Positions 26,118 through 33,644 of a stretch of DNA of 53,562 nt are shown one piece after another. Every line of letters begins with the position of its first letter. Positions within the stretch are counted from its first letter, which is position 1. Under the pieces are notes generated by a model. It was given only the letters and a program-made list of their open reading frames with translations. It made no database searches and had not been told where the DNA came from. Source of the stretch: Parafrankia elaeagni (GTDB lineage Bacteria > Actinomycetota > Actinomycetes > Frankiales > Frankiaceae); NCBI RefSeq assembly GCF_000374165.1, contig NZ_KB893740.1, positions 268-53,829 on the forward strand, given 5' to 3'. The position numbers and the translations under genes were made by a program.

Positions 26118-26837
26118 TCATGTCACCGCCCCGTGACGTCCGCTGTCATTTCCCGGGTCGGTCGGAGGGTCGGCGGGGAACTCCCACGGCGGCAGGTACG
26201 GGCTGATGATCGCGCTTTCGGGGGTGGTGAGGAGCTGGGCGCGGAAGAACGTGCGGCCGTCGATGATCGGTGGGTGGGCGTACGGGCAGATGATCCACTG
26301 GTCGGGTGGGACGGGCGTGCCGGCGTGGGTGCGGCCCCAGACGGTGGCGCCGGTGTAGACGGGGTTCGCCAGGACACGAGCGACGTTGGTGGAGGTCAGC
26401 TGCCAGGGCCGCTTGGTGGCGGGGCTCACCAGCGGGACGAGACGGTCGTTGTGGACGAAGCGGAGGCGCGTGGCGATGGCGCGGGGGCTGAGTTCGTCCT
26501 CGACGCGCCACCGGTAGATGAGTGCGATGACGTGGGCGGGGCCGGGGGCGATTGCGAGGCGGATGCCCTGGCGGACCCGTCCGTCAGCGCCGAGTTCGGT
26601 GATGCGGCGGGGGCGGTAGCCGAGGGGGACGGGTCCGAGGTGGAAGCCGGCGCGGACCAGGTCGATCTGGGCGGCGCGGGCCCGTTCGGTGGTCCAGATG
26701 TGATGGTCCGCGAGCAGGAGTGCCTGCCGTGCGGCACGGGCGGTGCGGCGGTGGGTCAGGCGCCACCACCAGCCACGCCGGCCGGCCGGCGTGGGCGGGG
26801 CAGGCGGCAGCGCGGGGATGGGCAGCAGGTCGGACAT
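26118..26837 (-). CDS. Stand-alone recombinase-domain protein (serine recombinase lacking resolvase domain)
   Basis: 239 residues from ATG 26837, preceded by GGAG. Residues about 65-220 match the DNA-binding Recombinase domain of large serine integrases: GFHLGPVPLGYRPRRI, HVIALIYRWRVEDELSPRAIATRLRF, VARVLANPVYTGATVWGRTH and PPIIDGRTFFRAQ. There is no catalytic resolvase domain before it and no zinc ribbon after it. The protein should bind an att-like DNA site without cutting it. Gene order suggests it is expressed with the integrase, so an accessory or directionality role is plausible; a fragment of a second integrase is the alternative. Confidence 0.75.
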   Translation of the reverse strand: MSDLLPIPALPPAPPTPAGRRGWWWRLTHRRTARAARQALLLADHHIWTTERARAAQIDLVRAGFHLGPVPLGYRPRRITELGADGRVRQGIRLAIAPGPAHVIALIYRWRVEDELSPRAIATRLRFVHNDRLVPLVSPATKRPWQLTSTNVARVLANPVYTGATVWGRTHAGTPVPPDQWIICPYAHPPIIDGRTFFRAQLLTTPESAIISPYLPPWEFPADPPTDPGNDSGRHGAVT

Positions 26838-26911
26838 GCGGGGCTCCAGCCAAAGGGAGAGCCGGCCGCGGCGGCGTGAACACACCCCGCCTCGGCCAGC
26901 GGAGGGGTGGT

Positions 26912-27712
26912 CTAGGCGGCCGAGTGGGGCGAGGCGTCGAGGACGGCGCGGGCCGGCGGCGGGTCCGGCGGTCGCGGATCGTGCGCTCGCCGACCGTCGG
27001 GGCGGAAGACGATCACGTCCTGGTGGACCGGGTAGGCCCGTGCCCGGGAGGTCGGCCGGTCCGTGCCGAGGTCCCGGGTATAGGGGACGGCGGTGAGCGC
27101 GATGGCCCGCTGCACAGGTCGCCAGCCGGTGTCCCGGCCGGCGACGGCGACCTGGCTGGCCAGGTCCATCCCGCCGGCAACGTGGTAGGCGGCGATGACG
27201 ACGAGGTGCCCGCCGGGCCGAAGCAGACCCCGGTAGGCGGCCAGCCGTTCACGTAGCCGGTCACCGGCCGGACCGGCCGGCTCGGCGGGGTCGGGTGGTC
27301 CGATCGCGGTCAGGACCAGGTCGACCGGTCCGAGTCCGGCCCAGGACTCGCGGTCGGGCAGCTGGTCGAGGATCATCCCGTCGCCGCGGGCGCCACGGGC
27401 CTTCGCCAGGGTGAGCGCGGCACGGGCGGCCTCCCACCGGCCGGGGTCGGTGGCGATGCCGACGGCGTGACGGCGGGCATGCACAGCCTCGGTCACGACG
27501 GCTCCCGGCTCACAGTCCGGGTCACAGATCGTGTCTCCGGGCCGGCTGTAGACCGCGATCGCGTGGGCGGCTACCGCCGGGGAAATCGCCGCACCCCCAG
27601 GCGGCAGAGGCGGTCCGCTGGCCTGGCCGGTGGCGATGCTGTGTCGGCCGGTGGACCAGACCGTCGCCCACTGGCCGTCGCGGCGCCCTGTCTGTGGGGC
27701 CGGGCCGGTCAT
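26912..27712 (-). CDS. DNA methylase-like protein with degenerate catalytic motifs (gene B)
   Basis: 266 residues. The fold resembles N4/N6 DNA methyltransferases: the SAM motif region reads DPDCEPGAVVTEAVHARRHA (compare DPFxGxGTT), followed by VGIATDPGRW, LRPGGHLVVIA, and a final DVIVFRPDGR strand. Where a catalytic (D/N/S)PP(Y/F) is expected there is TAIGPPDP without the aromatic residue, so activity is doubtful. Its start overlaps the stop of the upstream gene by four bases (ATGA), showing coupled translation with its paralogue. On conjugative elements such proteins may protect against restriction; here that is inference. Confidence 0.6.
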   Translation of the reverse strand: MTGPAPQTGRRDGQWATVWSTGRHSIATGQASGPPLPPGGAAISPAVAAHAIAVYSRPGDTICDPDCEPGAVVTEAVHARRHAVGIATDPGRWEAARAALTLAKARGARGDGMILDQLPDRESWAGLGPVDLVLTAIGPPDPAEPAGPAGDRLRERLAAYRGLLRPGGHLVVIAAYHVAGGMDLASQVAVAGRDTGWRPVQRAIALTAVPYTRDLGTDRPTSRARAYPVHQDVIVFRPDGRRAHDPRPPDPPPARAVLDASPHSAA

Positions 27713-28428
27713 CGGGGCACGCCCGACGTCGGCGACACGGTGGTGTGCGTGGCGAAGAGCAGGAGATCGGTGTGCACCCGGCGGGCCACGCTCGCCCGTG
27801 GCAGCGGTCCGGGCGGCGAGTCGAGTTCGTCGAGGGGGACCTCCACCAGGATGAACCGGTCGAGCAGCGCGAGCCCGTGGCGGCCGGCGGCGGCGGTCAG
27901 CTCGACGGTGGGGTCGATCAGCCAGCCGTCGACACTGTCGCTGCGGGTGATCACCGCCAGCAGCCCGTCGGGGGTGAGCAGACGGGCCCAGGGGACACCG
28001 CGCACCCAGCCGGTCCGCGTCGGGTCCACGACCGTGACGACCAGCGGGCTGCGGTCGTGGTCCGGACCCTCGTCGGCGGAGTCGAGTCCGGGTCCGGACC
28101 CGGACCCGGACGGTGGCACCGCTCGGACGGCGGGCGCGGTCCGGACCTGGACGCGGCGGCCGAGTCGGGACACGGACTGGCCCGCATCAGCGGGCCGGTC
28201 CGCCGGTGTCTCGCGGCGGCCTCTGGCGGGCGCGTCCGAGCCGGGCGGGATCAGGAGCAGGACCGGGTCGCCGGGCCGGGTGTGGGTGGTGACGAGCTGT
28301 TCGACGGCGGCCTGAAGCCAGCCGGCAGGCGGCCGGGCGGGACTGCCGGGCGGGCACGGCCAGACGGTCGCCAGCCGTCCTGCGGGGACGACAGCGCGGC
28401 CGTCGCGGTCAGGGTCCGATACGGGCAT
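27709..28428 (-). CDS. DNA methylase-like protein, highly degenerate (gene A)
   Basis: 239 residues from ATG 28428 with GAAAGGA upstream; first gene of the leftward operon. The segment LVTTHTRPGDPVLLLIPP lies where a methylase would have its SAM-binding motif, and WARLLTPDGLLAVITRSDSV, LLDRFILVEVPLD and RVHTDLLLFA resemble the later strands of the same fold as gene B. No SAM motif or catalytic motif survives, so it is probably a non-catalytic partner, perhaps forming a heterodimer with gene B. The middle has a Ser/Gly/Pro run. Confidence 0.5.
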   Translation of the reverse strand: MPVSDPDRDGRAVVPAGRLATVWPCPPGSPARPPAGWLQAAVEQLVTTHTRPGDPVLLLIPPGSDAPARGRRETPADRPADAGQSVSRLGRRVQVRTAPAVRAVPPSGSGSGPGLDSADEGPDHDRSPLVVTVVDPTRTGWVRGVPWARLLTPDGLLAVITRSDSVDGWLIDPTVELTAAAGRHGLALLDRFILVEVPLDELDSPPGPLPRASVARRVHTDLLLFATHTTVSPTSGVPR

Positions 28429-28917
28429 CGAGAGGTTCCTTTCACGGCGAGCGTTTTTTCGCGGCCGTAAAGAGAGACCGTCTGCTGGGCATGTCTCGGA
28501 CACCAGCACGGCAACTTTTTCCAAGATTTTTCTCGCTGGGCAGTGCCTAGTCCGACCGGACCATTGATCGCTGGCAGATCGCTGGGCAGTACTCCGAAAA
28601 GCCATCGGAATCTTTTTTCAAGATTTTTCTCGCTGGCATCGCTGTCCGCCGGCCACAAAGCCCAGCAATAGTGCCCAGCGATCTTCGCTGGATGCACAAC
28701 ACGGCAGGTCACAGCCCTGCTGTGCAGGATCGCACTCCCGCTGGCGTCGCCTCGACCCTGAGGCTGGCACGAACGCCGAATAAAGATCGCTGTGCTTCTT
28801 CTGGACGCCAGCGATCTTTTCTGTGCATCTACCGGAAGATCGTTCTGGCTTTTCGCTGGGCGTGGCGTGGATTCCTGGGTGCTGTCCGAAATTCCGTGAC
28901 AGCGAAGGACGGCGGTC
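28429..28917. promoter_or_regulatory. Divergent control region rich in TCGCTGG repeats
   Basis: About 490 bp between the leftward integration operon and the rightward conjugation operon, clearly less GC-rich than its neighbours. The heptamer TCGCTGG occurs on the plus strand at 28533, 28568, 28579, 28630, 28685 and 28853, and inverted at 28675 and 28808, several extended to TCGCTGGGCA. A 25-bp direct repeat (CTTTTTYMAAGATTTTTCTC then GCTGG) is at 28515-28539 and 28612-28636. It must contain both promoters; the repeats could be operators, iterons of an origin, or part of oriT. Confidence 0.7.
28515..28636. repeat. Pair of 25-bp direct repeats 97 bp apart
   Basis: Copies at 28515-28539 and 28612-28636 share a T-run, AAGATTTTTC and the trailing TCGCTGG. 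Two further TCGCTGGSCA copies lie between them. Confidence 0.85.
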
Positions 28918-29811
28918 ATGCCCGACGGAATGTCTTCCTTTCCCGCCCGACCAGCCGGTCGCGGCGTATCCGCGCTGCCGTTGGCGACCTTGCGGGACTG
29001 CTTTGGCCTGCTGGTGGCCGGGCCGGCGCCGCTGGCGCTGGACGGGTCGGTGGTGGCGGGTCTGCCGCCGCGGATGATGGCGTTGGACGAGCTGCGTGAC
29101 CTGCTGCTGGCCAGCTCCTGCCCGCAGGCCGTGCGCGACGCGGCGTGGGCGGTGGTGATCCGCCGTTCGCGGCGTGACGGTGGCGCGTGGACGGTCGGCG
29201 CGGCCGGGATGGCGCTGCCCGCGCTGCACGCGGTCTGCGCCCGACTCGGCGGCCACAGTGACCTCGACGCCGCGGACGTGCAGGCCGAGGTGCTTACCGG
29301 GTTCCTCGAAGCGGTGGCCACGGTGCGCCTGGACCTGCCGCGGATCGCCGTGCGGCTGCGCTGGGCCGCCTACCGCGCCGGGCTGGCGCTGACCGTGCAG
29401 CAGCGGGAGGCCCCGCGTCCTGATTCGGACCTGTTCCAGACCGTCGCCGCGGCTGAGGCGGTCGAGTCCGGTTCGGGACCGGCCGGTCCCGAACAGGTCC
29501 TCGCGGACGCGGTCGCCGCCGGGGTCCTGACCGGTACCGAAGCCGACCTGATCGCCTCGACCCGCCTGGAAGACCTCCCGGTCAGTGCCTGGGCGGCCCG
29601 CCACGCGACCGCGCCCCGCCAGGCGTCCCGGTTGCGCGAACGGGCCGAGCGGCGTCTCGTCGACCACCTCGCCGCCCCGGCTGCCCCCAGCCGGGCCCCG
29701 CACCCGCCGGCCGGCGAGCCTCCGCCCCGGCCCTCTCCACCGGTCGGTGCCGCCGGTTCCCACGCGCCGGTCGGCGCGCCGGCCCGTGCGGTCGCGGGGG
29801 TGCTGGCATGA
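28918..29811 (+). CDS. Sigma-factor-like protein, first gene of the conjugation operon
   Basis: 297 residues from ATG 28918. The middle (HSDLDAADVQAEVLTGFLEA, then LRWAAYRAGLAL) and the later part (LTGTEADLIASTRLEDLPVS followed by RQASRLRERAERRLVDHL) resemble the helices of sigma regions 2 and 4, with an HTH-like end. The C-terminal 40 residues are Pro-rich and disordered. It could direct transcription of the transfer genes or act as an adaptor. The stop overlaps the next start (ATGA), so it is coupled to the pilin gene. The similarity is weak; a conserved ICE protein of unknown function is the fallback. Confidence 0.5.
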   Translation: MPDGMSSFPARPAGRGVSALPLATLRDCFGLLVAGPAPLALDGSVVAGLPPRMMALDELRDLLLASSCPQAVRDAAWAVVIRRSRRDGGAWTVGAAGMALPALHAVCARLGGHSDLDAADVQAEVLTGFLEAVATVRLDLPRIAVRLRWAAYRAGLALTVQQREAPRPDSDLFQTVAAAEAVESGSGPAGPEQVLADAVAAGVLTGTEADLIASTRLEDLPVSAWAARHATAPRQASRLRERAERRLVDHLAAPAAPSRAPHPPAGEPPPRPSPPVGAAGSHAPVGAPARAVAGVLA

Positions 29812-30194
29812 GCCCGACCCCACCCGAGCACATCCGCGTCCCGCGTCCGGCCCGGCGGGTCGGATGGCACCAGGCGGTCTTGCTCGTCGCTGTTGTGGGC
29901 GTGTTCGTCCTGGCCGGCGGAGCGGCTGCGCTTGCGGCACCGCCCCCGGCAGCGCCGGTGGCGCCGGATCTGAACACGGTCCTGAACAACATCCGCAACT
30001 GGATCATGGGGATTCTCGCGCTGCTGGCGACGGTGTTTCTGAGCGTCGGCGGCGTGCGGTACCTGATCGCGAACGGTGAGCCGGGCGAGGTCGGTAAGGC
30101 CAAGGACGCGTTCCGCAACGCGGGCTGGGGCTATGGGCTGGCCGCGCTCGCGCCGGTCGTCGTCGAGGTTCTCAAGCAGATCGTCGGGGGCTAG
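29808..30194 (+). CDS. VirB2/TrbC-like pilin-type membrane protein
   Basis: 128 residues. A hydrophobic N-terminal segment ending AALAAPPPAAP looks like a signal peptide; after it, NTVLNNIRNWIMGILALLAT and VGGVRYLIANGEPGEVGKAK followed by a second hydrophobic stretch match the T4SS pilin/TrbC-like family of Gram-positive systems. The mature product would be a small two-helix membrane protein. In Gram-positive conjugation its role may be channel formation rather than a pilus. It lies between the sigma-like protein and the VirB6-like gene, overlapping the former by four bases. Confidence 0.78.
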   Translation: MSPTPPEHIRVPRPARRVGWHQAVLLVAVVGVFVLAGGAAALAAPPPAAPVAPDLNTVLNNIRNWIMGILALLATVFLSVGGVRYLIANGEPGEVGKAKDAFRNAGWGYGLAALAPVVVEVLKQIVGG

Positions 30195-30197
30195 GCC

Positions 30198-32354
30198 GTG
30201 ACCGCCGCCTCCCGCCGCCGCGTCCAGCCCTCCGGCATACCGGGCACGCCGCCTGCCCAGACGCGCCGCCAGCTGAGCTGTTCTCGGCTTCGCGACCGCG
30301 GATGGGGCCGAGGGGCGCTGCTGGCCGGGACGGCGGCGTTCGCTCTGCTGCTGGTTGTCCTGCTGCCCGCGGTGGCCTCCGCAGCGCCCCCGCCACCGGT
30401 CCCTGCGACCGCGCCGTCCGCCGACACGCCCGCCCCTACCGGTCCGACCCCGAACCCGCAGCCTGGACCGTCCCCGATTCCACCGGGCCAGGAAGCACCG
30501 GCGACACCGGCTCCCTCCGGCGGGGACGCAACGCCCGTGCCCGACGCCCCGGACACCCCGCCCGACGACGGCGGCACGGGCAGCACTGGTGCTCCCGCCG
30601 AGCCGTGCCCGGCCGACGACCCGGACTGCGCCACCACTCCGGAGGTCCCGCCGCCCCCGAGGCCGCAGACGACGCCGGAGGCGCCGGACACCGGCGGTGA
30701 TGGCGGCGGGATCGTCGGGTGGATCACCGACGCGATCAACGGCGCTATTACCGCGTTTTTCCGCACGTTGGTGACCGCCGCGCTGAACCCGCTGCTGGAC
30801 CTGCTCGGCCGCACCTTGTTGACGACGCCGGAACCGTCGCAGCTTCCCGCGATCGGGGAACTGTGGTCGACGTCGTGGGCAATCAGCGCCACCGCCTACG
30901 GCACGCTGATCATGTTCGGTGGGATCACAGTCATGGCGCTGGGCACGGTCCAGTCCCGTATCTCGATCAAAGAAGTCGCCCCGCGTATCCCGATCGGTTT
31001 CCTCGCCGCCGGGCTGTCACAGTTCCTGGCGACGAAGGCCATCCAGATCGCGAACGTGCTACCCGGCGCGATCCTGAGCGAAGGGTTGAACCCGGACACC
31101 GCCGCCGGGCAGCTGAAGACCATCATCCTGGCGGCGATCGTGCCGACACCCGGCGGCTTCGGCAAGAGCATTTTTGTGATCTTTCTCGGACTGTTCCTCG
31201 CCGGATCGGTCGTGGCACTGCTGTGCACCTATATCGCCCGGGTCGTCATCGAGGTGGCGCTCATCGGCGCGGCACCCCTGGCGCTGGCGGGGCACGGCCA
31301 TCCGCTGACCGAGAAGGTGGCCTTGTGGTGGTGGCGGGCGTTCTTCGGCTGCCTGGGTATCCAGATCGCCCAGTCGTTCGTCCTGATCGCCTCGTTCAAG
31401 GTGTTCTTCACTCCGGGCGGGTTCACCATGTTCGGCCCGACGCCGGACGGGGTCGTGAACCTGCTGGCCGCGATCACCCTGATCTACTTCCTGTTCAAGA
31501 TTCCGTTCTGGTTGATGCCGAGGATCGGCCACGGTGGTGGCGGCATTCTGGGTCGGGTCGTGCGCGCCTACGTCATGGGCCGGGCACTGGGCCTTCTCGG
31601 TGGCCGCTTCGGACGCGGCGGCGCCGGGCGCGCGGGCTCACGGGCCGGCCGAGGCCGCGGCGGGCGCGGCCGGGGTCGGGGTGGGCGTGGAAGGGGCCGG
31701 CCGGGCGGAGGCCCGGGAAACGGACCATCCGACCCGTACGAGCATGTCGAGGCTGACACCGACGGGCAGCTGATGCTCCCGTTGACGAGGGTGCCCCGGG
31801 TCCGCCGCCCGGGACCGGCCCGAGGTGCCCCTCGCCCGGCCCGGCCGGCGAGCCCGGCGGGCCGGTCCCGGCCGCGGCACCGCCAGCTGACCATCCCGTT
31901 CGGCCAGGCCGTCGCCCCGGGCGGGCGGTATCTGCCCCGAGACGGCGGTGCGTGGGTGGACCGTGACGGCCAGCTGCTGCTGCCGTTCGAGGTCGACCAG
32001 CCCCGCTCTGCGACCGCGGCTCCTGGGCCTGCCCGGCGTCCGGCTTCGGCGCGGGCTGGTGCGGGCCGGTCGGGTCCCGGCCGGCCGGCCTCGTCTCGGC
32101 CAGCACCGCCGAAGGCTCGGCAGCCGGAGCTCCCGTTCGATCCCTACCGGGGCATCCGCCCGGACCGCACCGGCCAGTACGCCCTCCCCTTGGAGGGCTT
32201 GCAGCGCACCCCACGCCCCACCCGGCCGGCCCCGCCTGCGCCGCGGGCGGCAGCCCGTCCGACCTCGCCGGCGCGGCCGGTCCCGCCGCGCTACCGGCAG
32301 CAGCTGTTGCCGAACATGCCCCGCCGCCCCCGCCCACCCCGCAACGGAAAGTGA
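30198..32354 (+). CDS. VirB6/TrbL-like polytopic channel protein with repeated GQLxLPF tail
   Basis: 718 residues from GTG 30198. A signal-like hydrophobic segment (about residues 35-58) and a Pro/Thr-rich extracytoplasmic stretch precede a membrane domain (about 165-470) with at least five hydrophobic segments, such as GTLIMFGGITVMALG, SIFVIFLGLFLAGSVVALLC and FVLIASFKVFFTPGGFTMFG. This is TrbL/VirB6 architecture. The C-terminal 240 residues are Arg/Gly/Pro-rich and contain six copies of a short motif: GQLMLPL, RQLTIPF, GQLLLPF, QPELPF, GQYALPL and RQQLLP, spaced 15-55 residues apart. The tail is probably cytoplasmic and may bind the VirB4 or VirD4 ATPase. Confidence 0.8.
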   Translation: MTAASRRRVQPSGIPGTPPAQTRRQLSCSRLRDRGWGRGALLAGTAAFALLLVVLLPAVASAAPPPPVPATAPSADTPAPTGPTPNPQPGPSPIPPGQEAPATPAPSGGDATPVPDAPDTPPDDGGTGSTGAPAEPCPADDPDCATTPEVPPPPRPQTTPEAPDTGGDGGGIVGWITDAINGAITAFFRTLVTAALNPLLDLLGRTLLTTPEPSQLPAIGELWSTSWAISATAYGTLIMFGGITVMALGTVQSRISIKEVAPRIPIGFLAAGLSQFLATKAIQIANVLPGAILSEGLNPDTAAGQLKTIILAAIVPTPGGFGKSIFVIFLGLFLAGSVVALLCTYIARVVIEVALIGAAPLALAGHGHPLTEKVALWWWRAFFGCLGIQIAQSFVLIASFKVFFTPGGFTMFGPTPDGVVNLLAAITLIYFLFKIPFWLMPRIGHGGGGILGRVVRAYVMGRALGLLGGRFGRGGAGRAGSRAGRGRGGRGRGRGGRGRGRPGGGPGNGPSDPYEHVEADTDGQLMLPLTRVPRVRRPGPARGAPRPARPASPAGRSRPRHRQLTIPFGQAVAPGGRYLPRDGGAWVDRDGQLLLPFEVDQPRSATAAPGPARRPASARAGAGRSGPGRPASSRPAPPKARQPELPFDPYRGIRPDRTGQYALPLEGLQRTPRPTRPAPPAPRAAARPTSPARPVPPRYRQQLLPNMPRRPRPPRNGK

Positions 32355-32363
32355 TCAGTCCCG

Positions 32364-33644
32364 ATGACACATCCGGTAAGGATTCCCGCCGATGTTGATC
32401 GTGAGGACAGGATCGTGGCGAATTTGACCGCCCGCCAGGTCCTGGTCCTCACGCTCACCGGCATCGTGCTCTACCTGGCCTGGGCCGCGACCCGTGCCCT
32501 GCTGCCGCTGCCCGCGTTCGCCCTGCTCGCGGTGCCGGTCGCCGTGGGCGCCGGTGTTCTCGTCCTGGGCCAACGTGACGGGCTGTCGCTGGACCGGCTG
32601 CTGGTCGCCGCGATTCGCCAGCGCACCAGCCCACGGCATCGGATCAACGCCCCCGAAGGGGTGGTCGCGGCGCCGTCGTGGCTGGCCGCCCGCGCCACCA
32701 GCGGCCCCGATGAACGGAGACCGGCCGCCGGTGGGCAGAGCGCGGCGCCGCTGCGGCTGCCGGCCCGCACCATCACCGGCCAGGCCGGGGTCGGCGTGAT
32801 CGACCTCGGTGCGGACGGGCTGGCGGTGGTCGCGGTCGCGAGCACGGTGAACTTCGCGCTGCGCACGCCGGGGGAGCAGGACGGGCTGGTCGCCGTGTTC
32901 GCCCGATACCTGCACTCCCTCACCGCGCCGGTGCAGATCCTCGTGCGGGCGATGCCCGCGGACCTGACCGGCCAGATCCACCTGCTCGACGACGCCGCCG
33001 AGCAGATGCCCCATCCGGCACTCGCGCACGCCGCCCGCGAACACGCCACCTACCTGGCACAGCTCGCCGACGAGATGCAGCTCCTGACCCGCCAGGTGCT
33101 GCTCGTCCTGCGTGAACCGCTCGCCGCTGCCGGCCCGGTCGATGGGCTCGGGGGAGCGTCCCCGCTGGCCGCGTTGACGGGCCGGCGGGCGGCCCGCGAC
33201 GTCCGCCGCGCCGGGGCCGCTGCCCGTCGTGCCGCGCACACTCGGCTCGCCCGCCGCCTCGCCGAGGCCACCGATCTGCTCGCCCCCGCAGGGATCGTCG
33301 TCACCCCGCTGGACGCGGGCACGGCGACCAGTGTGCTGGCCGCCGCCTGCAATCCCGCCGGCCTGGTGCCACCGGCCGCGCTCGCCGCCCCCGACGAGGT
33401 CATCACCGCCGACCTCCCCGAGCCCACCGACGACTACCCGGCCTACCAGCCCCACCTCGACGACGGTGACCTGGATGACGACGGGTTCGGCGACCCGAAC
33501 GCGGCGGCCGATCTCGGCTATGACGACCGCTTCGACGACCCCGACTTCTGGGACCCGCCGGCCCTGCGTCCGTCCGCCGGGCGTTCCGACGACGGCTCCC
33601 GACGGCCCGCACGACCCACAGCCCGGAAGGGACACCACCGATGA
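32364..33644 (+). CDS. PrgI/VirB3-like conjugation protein
   Basis: 426 residues. The N-terminus (RIPADVDREDRIVANLTARQ, two adjacent hydrophobic segments LVLTLTGIVLYLAWA and ALLAVPVAVGAGVLVLG, then GLSLDRLL) is the PrgI/VirB3 pattern that anchors the VirB4 ATPase to the membrane. The following soluble part (VAVASTVNFALRTPGEQDGL, YLHSLTAPVQILVRAMPADL) resembles the N-terminal domain of VirB4/TraC proteins, as if that domain had been moved to this gene. The C-terminus is acidic (Asp-rich). The stop overlaps the virB4-like start by four bases. Confidence 0.78.
   Translation: MTHPVRIPADVDREDRIVANLTARQVLVLTLTGIVLYLAWAATRALLPLPAFALLAVPVAVGAGVLVLGQRDGLSLDRLLVAAIRQRTSPRHRINAPEGVVAAPSWLAARATSGPDERRPAAGGQSAAPLRLPARTITGQAGVGVIDLGADGLAVVAVASTVNFALRTPGEQDGLVAVFARYLHSLTAPVQILVRAMPADLTGQIHLLDDAAEQMPHPALAHAAREHATYLAQLADEMQLLTRQVLLVLREPLAAAGPVDGLGGASPLAALTGRRAARDVRRAGAAARRAAHTRLARRLAEATDLLAPAGIVVTPLDAGTATSVLAAACNPAGLVPPAALAAPDEVITADLPEPTDDYPAYQPHLDDGDLDDDGFGDPNAAADLGYDDRFDDPDFWDPPALRPSAGRSDDGSRRPARPTARKGHHR

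Noticed and set aside
28618-29940. 440-codon leftward frame
   Set aside because: Antisense of the sigma-like and pilin genes and of the repeat region; composition is Arg/Gly/Gln-rich.
32384-32398. GATTCCCGCC resembling the tmRNA 3' end (candidate right att site)
   Set aside because: The match is ten bases inside the PrgI-like gene start and lacks the flanking GGGTTC.
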